This document shows, in pieces, positions 19,313-27,327 of a DNA stretch of 64,000 bases. Location of the stretch: positions 3,100,001 to 3,164,000 of the forward strand of contig OZ252150.1 in assembly GCA_965248775.1 (NCBI GenBank). Reading direction: 5' to 3'. The notes under the pieces are model-generated. The model did not search any database. It was not told the origin of the DNA and was given only the letters and a program-made list of their open reading frames with translations. The DNA is from JBHHUI01 sp965248775 (lineage in GTDB: Bacteria; Chloroflexota; Anaerolineae; Anaerolineales; JBHHUI01). Every line of letters begins with the position of its first letter. The first letter of the stretch is position 1. A program made the translations under genes and the position numbers.

Positions 19313-19605
19313 TTCTGCTCGCGCGCAAACACCGCCATGGCTTTTTTTAGGATGTCCCGTTCCTGGCGCACCACGTGCAATTCGCGCTTCAACTCCGCCA
19401 GCTCGCGGTCGCGCTCCTTCGGCTTTCCCTTTCCGGGAAATGCCTGCGCTCCATCAGCCGCGTATTCAGCCCGCCAGCGATTCAGACTGCTACTACTTAC
19501 TCCCAAATCCAAAGCAAGCTGCTCAACCGCTGTGTCGCTATCATACGATAACCGAACGGCTTCGACCTTGAATTCGCGCGTGTATGTCTTCCTGTATGTA
19601 CTCAT
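19309..19605 (-). CDS. IS3 transposase OrfA (helix-turn-helix)
   Basis: A 98-residue protein with the HTH_Tnp_1 DNA-binding domain (YTREFKVEAVRLSYDSDTAVEQLA) and a C-terminal leucine-zipper-like helix (DRELAELKRELHVVRQERDILKKA). It binds the element ends and supplies the N-terminal half of the OrfAB fusion. The overlap with orfB at 19309-19312 fits the frameshift arrangement. Confidence 0.92.
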   Translation of the reverse strand: MSTYRKTYTREFKVEAVRLSYDSDTAVEQLALDLGVSSSSLNRWRAEYAADGAQAFPGKGKPKERDRELAELKRELHVVRQERDILKKAMAVFAREQK

Positions 19606-19962
19606 TTGGGTCCTCCCTGATCTGTGAATCTATCTTATCTCGTTGTCCACTAAACCAGGGTAATGCCAGTACTCACATCGGCGATAAGAGTATCGCAGGC
19701 CTGCACCCACCCCACATCGCGCGTAAAGACCTCTACAGGATCAACGACGCGCTCAGCATCCATCACATCTGCTCGCGCCAAGTGTGAGGTGGGTACTTCA
19801 TGCCCTTCCGCAAGTAAGTAATCAACGATAGCAGCATACACCGGCTGATCGTTGCGCCCGCCAGTGAGCGAGCAGGAGAAATAGATATTCATCTGTTTTT
19901 CGATTACTTTATTACCTTTTCAATGAGGTCACTTTTTATACTACACCTTTAACGATACGACT

Positions 19963-20019
19963 TTACACAATCTGGCAATTCATAGTTGGCACGTCTTCCA
20001 GAACTTCGTTTGGCGTCAT
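19963..20019 (-). CDS. 18-residue ORF with strong ribosome-binding site
   Basis: The peptide is MTPNEVLEDVPTMNCQIV. A near-perfect Shine-Dalgarno AAGGAGG lies 5 nt before ATG 20019. It lies about 70 bp upstream of the deoxyribosyltransferase-like gene on the same strand and just downstream of a perfect hairpin. It could be a leader peptide, a small toxin or precursor peptide, or the remnant of a longer gene. No family is recognised. Confidence 0.3.
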   Translation of the reverse strand: MTPNEVLEDVPTMNCQIV

Positions 20020-20043
20020 GATTTCCTCCTTGGGGAATCAAAT

Positions 20044-20066
20044 GGGCGCGTGATAAACACGCGCCC
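20044..20066. terminator. Perfect 9-bp hairpin
   Basis: GGGCGCGTG-ATAAA-CACGCGCCC. The position just upstream of the 18-residue ORF and downstream of the Fic gene suits a terminator or an attenuator. There is no T-run on either side, so intrinsic termination is not assured. Confidence 0.4.
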
Positions 20067-20117
20067 TGCTTGTTGTCTTGCACCCCGATTGATGTATTCG
20101 TCATACGATGATGGCTT

Positions 20118-20160
20118 GACCGGAGAGCGTGAGCGGGGCATCACACACGCTCAACCGGTC
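20118..20160. other. Two-tier hairpin between Fic gene and small ORF
   Basis: GACCGG (20118-20123) pairs with CCGGTC (20155-20160), and GAGCGTG (20125-20131) pairs with CACGCTC (20146-20152). Together with the hairpin at 20044 it structures an otherwise gene-free stretch (20067-20275). No known RNA family is recognised. Confidence 0.4.
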
Positions 20161-20275
20161 TAACTTAATACTCGAGCAACCCGGCGTACAACATGCTGCC
20201 ACGCTCTCGGCACGATGCTACATTGCATTCCGGATTTCCTCTCCGAGACTGCGTCCTCTTAGCTCGATCATCGGC

Positions 20276-21427
20276 TTATTCAGACGACATTTGAATTTCC
20301 TCGTCATAGATAAGCTCGAAGATTTCAAGACTAATGAATGTTTTCTGAGAAAGAGTGTCCAATTCAACTAGAATGCCGGCTTCAACAAGTTTATCTATAT
20401 CTCTCTTCGCAGTCGAATAGGCCACTCCTTGTGCACGACTCAATCGGGATGTCCGCACAATAGGAGAAGCGACTAATATATCAACAATCCTGTGTAATCG
20501 TTCATCACCTCCGACCTTTCCAATAAGCTCATGAAAAGTCTTTGTCAATTCGACCAGCCGACCACATCGCTCTTCGGTGTCCTTCGCCTGTTGAATGACG
20601 CCTTTGAGACAGAATTCCAGCCATTGCTCCCACTCCCCATTGGCAGAGATATTGAATAATCGAGTTATGTACTCCTCTTTGTTAGCCTCGAAATATGGAC
20701 TCATGTACAGCCAGATCTCCGGCATATTGCACGTCTCGGCTATCATGATCGCCAACAGGATTCTTCCGATACGGCCATTACCATCCTGAAATGGGTGAAT
20801 AGCTTCGAACTGATAATGCACCAAGAAGGCTTGAATTAAGGGATGAATGTCTTTAGTAGAATGAATGAACTCTTCCATCGCATAGAGAGCAGGCTCGAAC
20901 CTGCCAGGCGGCGGGGGAATATAGTTTTCGCCCACGCTTACTGGTAGTCTTCGAAATTTGCCTGGGTCCTTATTCTCTCCACGAACATCTGTCAGTAAAA
21001 TACGGTGTAAGTCACAGATTAGTCGCAGAGATATTGGCAAATCATTCTGCTCGTCATAGTAATTTAGTGCAGCGCGATAGTTCGCCACCTCTACGAATTC
21101 GCTCGGTGTACGTCGAGTTTCTGATATGTCTTCATAATCGAACAGAAGCTGCTGAGCAGGATTAGTTATCGTTCCCTCAAGCCGTGATGACAATTGGGCC
21201 TCTCTTCTTCGCAATGGGGTCATTAGCAATCGACTGTCAAGATATCTTCCGGCACTATTGAGTGCGCCAATATGATGAAACGCCGTAACTAATAATGACC
21301 ATATCTTATTGCTTAGTTCCAAGTTCTGCGGCAAATCATGGGGCACAAATGCCCAATTTTCCCCGATCATATCGGTGATTTTGACCAGCTCACCAGTTTT
21401 GTTTTCCGTGAATTGAGAGGTATCCAT
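20276..21427 (-). CDS. Fic domain protein with winged-helix C-terminus
   Basis: About 383 residues from ATG 21427. Fic enzymes transfer AMP (or another nucleotide part) to protein hydroxyls. The catalytic motif HPFQDGNGRIGRILL is complete, near residue 200. An N-terminal inhibitory motif of the S/T-x-x-x-E-G type is visible (SSRLEGT, near 80), so activity is probably autoinhibited. The C-terminal 80 residues look like a winged helix (SRLSRAQGVAYSTAKRDIDKLVEAGIL), suggesting DNA binding and autoregulation. A paired 13-bp inverted repeat lies upstream. Confidence 0.9.
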   Translation of the reverse strand: MDTSQFTENKTGELVKITDMIGENWAFVPHDLPQNLELSNKIWSLLVTAFHHIGALNSAGRYLDSRLLMTPLRRREAQLSSRLEGTITNPAQQLLFDYEDISETRRTPSEFVEVANYRAALNYYDEQNDLPISLRLICDLHRILLTDVRGENKDPGKFRRLPVSVGENYIPPPPGRFEPALYAMEEFIHSTKDIHPLIQAFLVHYQFEAIHPFQDGNGRIGRILLAIMIAETCNMPEIWLYMSPYFEANKEEYITRLFNISANGEWEQWLEFCLKGVIQQAKDTEERCGRLVELTKTFHELIGKVGGDERLHRIVDILVASPIVRTSRLSRAQGVAYSTAKRDIDKLVEAGILVELDTLSQKTFISLEIFELIYDEEIQMSSE

Positions 21428-21446
21428 TAGCACCAAAAACCTTACG

Positions 21447-21502
21447 ATTATATCCCAAATATTTCACAGATTTGCAAATCCTTTTCATTTTTGGGATATA
21501 AT
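21447..21502. promoter_or_regulatory. Inverted-repeat operator/promoter before the Fic gene
   Basis: ATTATATCCCAAA (21447-21459) and TTTGGGATATAAT (21490-21502) form a perfect 13-bp inverted repeat spaced by 30 bp. Between them is the 12-bp palindrome GATTTGCAAATC (21469-21480). Each arm contains TATAAT, so divergent -10 boxes are possible. The minus-strand one is about 20 nt before the Fic ATG. The winged-helix tail of the Fic protein is a plausible ligand. Confidence 0.6.
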
Positions 21503-22015
21503 TGCACTACAAATGTTCTAAATAGTCTACCATAGTCAAGAAACGCAACCGCACTATTCGCGGTATAAATTCAGATTGTGGACAGCTGATTCAAATTTGG
21601 TGTTGATCCGAGTTTTCATCGGCGAAGATACGCTACTCAAGAAATTGGGTTCTATTTCCCGTCTTCAATTTCCTCTTCCTGCTCTTCTTCATCCTTTTAA
21701 TCTTCTTTATGTTCGTCATCATCGTAGTCTTCTTCCTCTTCTTGGTCCTCACTAATATCATTCTCAAAACAAGTCAATTAATATTCCCTGCAATCTCCAC
21801 ATGAAGCTCCACCGCCACGCACTCCGCCACTGCCTGCCGGTTCCACCCCGGCATCACCTGTGGCGCGCACGTCTTTGTCCATCCTTCAGACTTGACAGAC
21901 CCCAGAGCGATGAGAGCGCTTTGGCACCTCGGTCAAACCGGTGGCCCCGGTAATGTTCATACCCGCATAGGCGGTCCGCGGTCAATCGCAGACGTGCAAC
22001 AGCAGTGTTAACTAG
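21503..22015. other. Gene-poor stretch with acidic-tail remnant
   Basis: No intact gene is seen. On the minus strand, 21777-21697 reads a short, very acidic tail (ISEDQEEEEDYDDDEHKED then stop), probably the 3' scrap of a lost gene. Positions 21870-21905 share a motif (TCTTTGTC, CTTGACAGAC) with 32626-32662, hinting at a dispersed repeat. Confidence 0.35.
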
Positions 22016-23105
22016 TTTCCGGTGCGAAAGAAGGCCCAATCTGTGAGAGCATTAAGTTGCACACAAAAGCGAACTCACAGAAAGGGCCAAAGCAATGTTA
22101 CGCGACCGATACGAAAACGACAAGTTCTTCATGGAAATTATAGAACTGACAAGTAAAATGGATCCAGTGATGAGCCAGATCGATAAAATACTGGAAGACG
22201 ACGAACTATATCAGCAAGTACGAAACGACTTTTCGAAACGCTATCCAGGAACACTACAAACTGGACGGAGTTCAAGTCCAGTAGAAGTGGTGTTGCGGAT
22301 GTTGGTAGTAAAGCATCTGTATGGCTGGAGTTACGCACGGACAGAACAACACGTTAGAGATAGTTTGGTACTGAGATTATTCTGCCGGGTGTATTTTGAA
22401 GATGTACCAGATGAGAAGACATTGCTGCGCTGGGCGCATCAAATTCAAACCGACACATTGAAAGCCCTGAATGAGCGTGTGACAAAGCTGGCACAAGAAT
22501 TGAAAATCACACGTGGACGCAAGTTGAGAACAGATGGGACGGTGGTCGAAAGCAATGTGCGCTATCCAACCGATAGCGGATTGCTGGTTGATGGGGTGCG
22601 GGTATTAGGCCGTACACTAACAAAAGCCAAACAAGTATTGGCAACAGCAGGTGGACTTGCCGGGACAGTATTTCGCAATCGGTCGCGGAGCGCCAGAAAG
22701 CAGGCCCTGATGATTGCCAACCAGGCCCGCAAAAGAAGTGTCTCTGCAAAGGAAAAGCTCAAACAGAGCTATCGTCAATTGGTCAAAACGGTGCTTGAAG
22801 ATTTGAAAGCGAGTACCCAAGAGCCAGCTCATCGGCTCTGCCAACCGCTGGCCGAAACTATCGAGACATTTCTGCCGCGGGTGGAACAAGTCCTGGAACA
22901 AACCAAACGGCGCGTATTTCAGAATGAATCTGTGCCAGCTTCAGAAAAGCTGGTCAGTCTGTTCGAAGTTGACACTGCCATTATCCGACGCAACAAAGCT
23001 GGCAAGCCCACCGAGTTCGGTCGCAAAGTCTGGCTAGATGAAGTCGACGGCGGCATCATTTCCGACTGGCGGTTGCTCGATGGCAATCCTTCCGATGATA
23101 CCCAA

Positions 23106-23132
23106 CGAAGTCGCGTGTGCGACTCCACGCGG
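23106..23132. repeat. Palindromic micro-insertion, 27 bp, in frame
   Basis: An extra segment in the ISDol1-like transposase with the stem AGTCGC-GTGT-GCGACT. Removing 27 bp restores the family spacing GNPSDDTQ-WHPAIDNH. The boundaries are inferred from protein comparison, not from a DNA empty site. Confidence 0.6.
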
Positions 23133-23361
23133 TGGCACCCAGCTATTGATAATCATTGTCGAACCTTTGGCAAGCCGCCAGTCCAGGCCAGTGCTGACCG
23201 CGGTGTTTATTCCTCGGCCAACGAAAACTATGCAAGACAAAAGGGCGTTCGGCACGTCGTCTTACCCAAAGCGGGTTATAAGTCCCAAGAACGCCATGCT
23301 CATGAAAAACAGGCCTGGTTCAAACGCGGCCGTCGTTTTCATGCTGGCGTTGAGGGCCGAA

Positions 23362-23389
23362 CCCCGTCCAGGACCGGGACGGGACTGGG
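23362..23389. repeat. Palindromic micro-insertion, 28 bp, frameshifting
   Basis: Identical over 28 bp to the inner element at 17417-17444. The arms CCCGTCC and GGACGGG are followed by ACTGGG. Length 28 explains the +1 frame change of the host transposase. Confidence 0.85.
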
Positions 23390-23737
23390 TCAGTGTTCTC
23401 AAACGCAAACATGCCTTCGGCATTTGTCGTTATCGTGGCAATCAGGGCCACCATCGTTGGGTTGGCTTGACCATTCTGGCTGCTAACCTGAACACGATCG
23501 GATTGAGACTACATGCTCGTGCTACCTGAACATTTCAAATCCGATCGCTCAAACCAAACCCTAGTTCAGGTCGTCTGTTTTCAGCCCAGCGATGCGTTTC
23601 GCACCGGAAACTAACTAGCCAATATATTGAGAGGATTTATAAGATGAAGAGAAGATACGGTTTGGCTTTCTACAATCCATTTGCGAGAAACACAAAATAA
23701 TCTAGCCTACCATGTTCATCCTGTTAAAATAGAGAGG

Positions 23738-24844
23738 TCACTCCAGCGGTATTTGATAACGCCCATCTACTACCTCCCCACCAGCCTCCAGAATAACCTG
23801 TTCAGCCAACGCCTGCGTTCGGGCGGCCATATTAGAAAGCGAATCATACTTAGGCAAATTGGTCATATCCTGGTTGAAGTAAATGTCGCCGGCTTGGCTA
23901 CGCAGCTCGAGCGGCAAGCCAGAATAACCGTGCATAACTCCTACTAAGCCGCCCGCCGTAGTTGCGTTGATGTCATTATCCCAACCAGCCAAAGTTGCAA
24001 TCGTGACTGTTTCTCGATAGTGCCCTTCGCCATACAGAAGTGCCATCAATGTTAGACCAAAGTTGACTCGACTGCCGTTCCAGCTTGGATCATTGGCATA
24101 ACGCAGCACAATCTGCTCGCGGACAGTCCGCCAATCATCTGAAGCGGCCATCTGCCAATCCAGGACATTGCGTGCGATTTCGCCGCTCGGGCTGGCAGCA
24201 GGTGTGCTTGCCAAGGTCTGCTCGATTAAGCGGCGCGGGTCGGGTTCGAAGAAGGCACGCGCAAACAACTCGGCATAGAAGCTGGCTGCCTCCACGACTA
24301 CTCCTTCATTGGTCACCCGAGCAAAGTAGCCGGCACGATCACGGGCCGGAGTCGGCAGCCCAGGTGCCAGGACCCCAAAAATTTCAGTCTCAATTTGCGC
24401 CGCTACTGCCCAATCGGCATAGGGATTTTGGGGCGTTTGCCCGGTTTCAGACGGCAGCCAGCCCTGATCCATCAGGTCGCGAGCAGCCCGATTCGCCCAC
24501 CAGATATCGTTGTTGATGTGATCGATCCATTCGTCGCGGATCTGGGTGTACGAAGGATTGAGACCATACTCTTCGAGGATGTGTAGGTCAACCCATTCGA
24601 TGTGAGTGTCGTCGTCAGTTGACCACTCGTCAAGCAAAATAAACTCGTTTTCGTGCGCGGGATTGGGAAACTCAAGGAACTAGCCTTCGGTTGGGAGGGC
24701 TGTGAAATTGGCAATCACGGCCCCGAGCCAATAGCCATAAGCGCGGTCATAATATTCGTCGGCAGATATGGTTTGGAAGACAGGTTGGTTGGGTTGGCAA
24801 GCGAATAATAGCAGTGCAGCACTGATTACGAACAATCTCTGCAT
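23738..24844 (-). pseudogene. Lipoprotein ADP-ribosylglycohydrolase with in-frame amber codon
   Basis: From ATG 24844 the frame encodes a lipoprotein signal (MQRLFVISAALLLFACQ, lipobox LFAC), then YDRAYGYWLGAVIANFTALPTEG. A TAG at 24680-24682 follows, and the frame then continues to the stop at 23738. The rest is a DraG/ARH-like domain with the metal-binding acidic cluster WSTDDDTHIEWVDLHILEEYG and the C-terminal AGWDNDINATTAGGLVG. Such enzymes remove ADP-ribose from proteins or nucleic acids. One point mutation probably silenced it. A TTG at 24637 could give an unexported remnant. Confidence 0.8.
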
Positions 24845-24920
24845 GTGCTATTGGCTGCAATCGGGCGCTTTTAAGCAATATTTCACGTTGGTCGATCTTC
24901 CCTACCTATGTCATCTGCCA

Positions 24921-24958
24921 TCGGGTGCCACCTGTTTGCTTATTTGAAAGGTATTGGA
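24921..24958. repeat. Remnant of an IS4-family end
   Basis: These 38 bp are identical to 40618-40655, the right end of the IS4-family element, including its inverted repeat CTTATTTGAAAGGTATTGG. No internal part of the element remains. It marks the point where the SDR gene is cut off. Confidence 0.85.
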
Positions 24959-25083
24959 TTTAGCTCTGTTTCATTGTCTGGCTTTCGCATGGTCGCAGCT
25001 ACTTTCAAGCCTCGTTCACCGAAGTGCTTGGCCGTTGCTTTACCAATCCCTGAGCTTGAACCTGTAATGACGATAGTTTTCAT
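24959..25083 (-). pseudogene. Short-chain dehydrogenase/reductase, N-terminal fragment
   Basis: From ATG 25083 the frame reads MKTIVITGSSSGIGKATAKH, the TGxxxGIG cofactor motif of SDR oxidoreductases, for about 41 residues. It is then cut by the IS4 remnant. A GGAG ribosome site lies 9 nt upstream. The gene was divergent from the AraC regulator at 26191, a common SDR/AraC pairing, before IS1 entered the gap between them. Confidence 0.8.
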
Positions 25084-25169
25084 TGTTTTATCTCCAATAA
25101 TTTATAGTTGGTTTAATATGCCTACTTTGTAGATTTACTGTCTTACCACGAATCGAATGAACGATTGTG

Positions 25170-25988
25170 GGTAGTGGTTACATGGTAACTGATGGGGACC
25201 ACGCTGTATTGTAGTAATGGAGATACAACTTGAGTACAGCTTCATGGTAAACGTCGGACTTGGAGAAAGAAAGAGTTTTGCGCACGAAGCGAGCCAGTCT
25301 CTGGCGCAAGGTGTTGTTCCAGCGTTCCACGTGAGATGTCTGGCCGCTTTCTTTGCCGACACTTTGGTGAGTGTCGTTTGGTAAAACCTTCTGGTAAGCG
25401 TGCCAGAAGTCGCTGAAGGAGCAACACGCTTTGTAGGATGCTGGGATGGATTTCCATAACGCGCGACAACTTTTTTCACTGCGGTCGCCAATAAAATAGG
25501 CCACCACTTGGCGCGTGCGCCGACACAGCGCGACCCATATCCAACGTTTATCGTTTTTTGTGCGTACAAATGACCATAATTCATCCAATTCCAGCACATC
25601 ATCCGTTTTTACGGTTTCTAAAGTGTCAGCCAGGTTCGGCATAGCGCCGGCCTTCTCCAGAATCCAGCGTGCTAATGTCTGCCGCGCGATGCCAAAGATG
25701 CGCTCAATGCCGCGCATACTGGCTCGCTCTCGATAGGTGCGTAGGACAAATTCTCTGATGAACTCAGGATAAGAACGGCTTTGCGGTTCCAACATTCCAT
25801 AAGCGGCGCAATCGAGACAATGAAACTTCTGACCGCCTTTATAGTCTGTACCATTCTTGACAATGTTGAGGCTCCTGCACTTTGAACACTCATGCGTGAT
25901 GACACTCTGGATCATTTTGGCGCTCCTCTGTTTGGCAGGCCAACAACTTACTTTTTCCAGACTCATCAGTCAACATGTAACCACTACC
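25170..25988 (-). mobile_element. IS1-family insertion sequence, copy 1
   Basis: An 819-bp element with ends GGTAGTGGTTACATG and CATGTAACCACTACC. It is flanked by the 8-bp duplication CGATTGTG at 25162-25169 and 25989-25996, the size usual for IS1. The same element, encoding an identical protein, recurs at 35290-36108. Confidence 0.93.
25178..25915 (-). CDS. IS1-family transposase (single ORF)
   Basis: About 245 residues from ATG 25915 (AGGAG 8 nt upstream). The frame is also open to 25966. The N-terminal zinc ribbon is ECSKCRSLNIVKNGTDYKGGQKFHCLDC, followed by an HTH (SMRGIERIFGIARQTLARW). The catalytic core has VLELDELWSFV (Asp) and FSDFWHAY (Asp) and the end of the core NNTLRQRLARFVRKTLSFSKS. 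Unlike E. coli IS1 no frameshift is needed. Confidence 0.9.
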   Translation of the reverse strand: MIQSVITHECSKCRSLNIVKNGTDYKGGQKFHCLDCAAYGMLEPQSRSYPEFIREFVLRTYRERASMRGIERIFGIARQTLARWILEKAGAMPNLADTLETVKTDDVLELDELWSFVRTKNDKRWIWVALCRRTRQVVAYFIGDRSEKSCRALWKSIPASYKACCSFSDFWHAYQKVLPNDTHQSVGKESGQTSHVERWNNTLRQRLARFVRKTLSFSKSDVYHEAVLKLYLHYYNTAWSPSVTM

Positions 25989-26190
25989 CGATTGTGAATA
26001 TCATTTTAATAAGCTTATCCAGCAAAATGAATACACAGAAATTCAAATAGCTTGCACGATTGTACGGAATCTCGACAAAATGCTTTATCGACAGGTCAAT
26101 TTTGATTATAATATTTCCAAATAACGAATAAATGTGTTCCTGGCAGCGGGCTACTTCTTACGCTTGCGGGATGAGTTCTGGAGAAATAGA

Positions 26191-27072
26191 ATGGCTGATC
26201 AAACCAATAAACTTGAAAAGCTCGTAGCTCTTTTAGATCAGCACGCCTTACAAGAGGGCGGCCAATTAACCAGTATTGAAAACCTCTTTACTTTTAGATC
26301 AACCAAAACTCAGGTGAGAGCCCCAAATTATTATGAGCCTGCGATTGTAATTGTGGCACAAGGAAAAAAACATATTTTTGTGGGCAACAAAAGCTACAAG
26401 TACGGCGGTGGCGATTTCCTGATTTTATTTTTGCCGATGCCTTTGCAAGTAGAAATGGTTGAAGCCAGCCCCGATAAGCCCTTTTTGGCCGCCAGTATTG
26501 GAATTGATCTGGGTCGTTTGGCTAACGTTTTACTGAAGATTGAGCGGGCAGAGGCTGCTACAGCCAAACCTGTATCTACCGATCCCTCCGGCATATTTTC
26601 TGCCCCGTTGAAAGATCATTTGCTGGACCCGACCATTCGGCTGTTGGAATCGCTGGATAATCCAAGAGATGCTGCAATTTTGGGTGACTTGATTGTGGAT
26701 GAGATTTATTATCGCATTCTGTGCGATGAGCGGGGGGGCGATTTGAGAACGTTTCTACAGCAAAGCGGACAAATTCAGCGGATTTCAAAAACGGTGCAAT
26801 ACATCCATCAAAACCTTGAGGAACCTGTATCGGTGGAAAAACTGGCAGAGATGGTTCATATGAGCAGAACCAGTTTCTACGAGAACTTCAGAGGCGTTAT
26901 GCACGTCTCACCTTTGCAGTATGCCAAGTCCGTAAAACTGGTTAAGGCGCAAACGCTCATCAAAGAAGGGAAAAATGCCGGAGAAGCGGGTTATCTTGTC
27001 GGCTACAACAGCCCGGCCCAGTTCAGCCGGGAGTATAAGAGACATTTTGGTTTTGTACCTTCGGCAACTTGA
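26191..27072 (+). CDS. AraC-family transcriptional regulator
   Basis: About 293 residues from ATG 26191 (GGAG upstream), preferred to the GTG at 26134. The N-terminal AraC_N cupin-like domain (SIENLFTFRSTKTQVRAPNYYEPAIVIVAQG) senses a ligand. Two C-terminal helix-turn-helix motifs bind DNA (SVEKLAEMVHMSRTSFYENFR and AGEAGYLVGYNSPAQFSREYKRHFG). It is divergent from the truncated SDR gene, its likely former target; IS1 now separates them. Confidence 0.92.
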   Translation: MADQTNKLEKLVALLDQHALQEGGQLTSIENLFTFRSTKTQVRAPNYYEPAIVIVAQGKKHIFVGNKSYKYGGGDFLILFLPMPLQVEMVEASPDKPFLAASIGIDLGRLANVLLKIERAEAATAKPVSTDPSGIFSAPLKDHLLDPTIRLLESLDNPRDAAILGDLIVDEIYYRILCDERGGDLRTFLQQSGQIQRISKTVQYIHQNLEEPVSVEKLAEMVHMSRTSFYENFRGVMHVSPLQYAKSVKLVKAQTLIKEGKNAGEAGYLVGYNSPAQFSREYKRHFGFVPSAT

Positions 27073-27327
27073 GAGACTTATCCTTTTTGTTCAAGCTGCT
27101 ATTAGGCTTCAATCTAAACTTACCCCAGAGAGTGCCTGACAATGCAAATACGGTCTAATTGGCAAGCATAGTTATATAGAAATTGACTGGGCCTATGTTG
27201 ACTACAAGACGGCGTAGTGTCATTTCTAACCTTATCAATCGGCTGATTTGAGGGCAGTAGGCGGCCCGGCTCGTGGAACGAACGCTGGCCGTTGCCCAAT
27301 GTCTAAAGAGTACAGGGAGAACCTTGG

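Larger units (their letters stand above)
18419..19668 (-). mobile_element. IS3-family insertion sequence, complete
   Basis: A 1250-bp element with ends TGGTATTACC and GGTAATGCCA (imperfect inverted repeats, followed inwards by AGTGGACA on each arm). It is flanked by a 3-bp duplication GTA at 18416-18418 and 19669-19671. It carries two overlapping minus-strand genes, as expected for IS3. The boundaries are fixed by restoration of the target gene and by the empty-site paralogue. Confidence 0.9.
18220..19892 (-). pseudogene. Nucleoside 2-deoxyribosyltransferase-like protein, split by IS3
   Basis: Two fragments, 19892-19669 (MNIYFSCSLTGGRND to ...DTLIADVST) and 18415-18220 (PSHGVGYEIALALSLEKP to the stop), rejoin in frame once the IS3 element 18419-19668 and one copy of its GTA target duplication are removed. 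The rebuilt gene is 420 bp, 139 residues. The fold is that of the nucleoside 2-deoxyribosyltransferase/DNPH1 group, with the DVSTPSHGVGYE motif. A decayed paralogue at 32250-32423 preserves the uninterrupted junction. A TATAAA box sits upstream (19935-19940). Confidence 0.85.
22095..23529 (+). pseudogene. ISDol1-like DDE transposase, disrupted
   Basis: The reading frame runs MLRDRYENDKFFMEIIEL..., then the DDE_Tnp core with LRTDGTVVESNVRYPTDSG (first Asp), ASADRGVYSSANE (second Asp) and EGRISVLKRKH (Glu region). After residue GVEGR the frame is lost at 23362-23389. It resumes one frame over as SVLKRKHAFGICRYRGNQG to RLHARAT. Removing 28 bp gives EGRISVLKRK, the family pattern. A second extra stretch, RSRVCDSTR after GNPSDDTQ, is in frame (23106-23132); without it the spacing to HPAIDNHCRTFG matches the family. 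Confidence 0.82.
22016..23611 (+). mobile_element. ISNCY/ISDol1-like insertion sequence, damaged
   Basis: The ends are TTTCCGGTGCGAAA and TTTCGCACCGGAAAC (terminal inverted repeats). They are flanked by direct TAACTAG repeats at 22009-22015 and 23612-23618. The exact end is ambiguous by a few bases because the repeat is partly palindromic. The single transposase gene inside carries two short palindromic insertions. Confidence 0.8.

Noticed and set aside
24680..24682. Amber codon read as pyrrolysine
   Set aside because: No Pyl machinery or methylamine methyltransferase context in the window, and the family has no functional residue there; a plain nonsense mutation is simpler.
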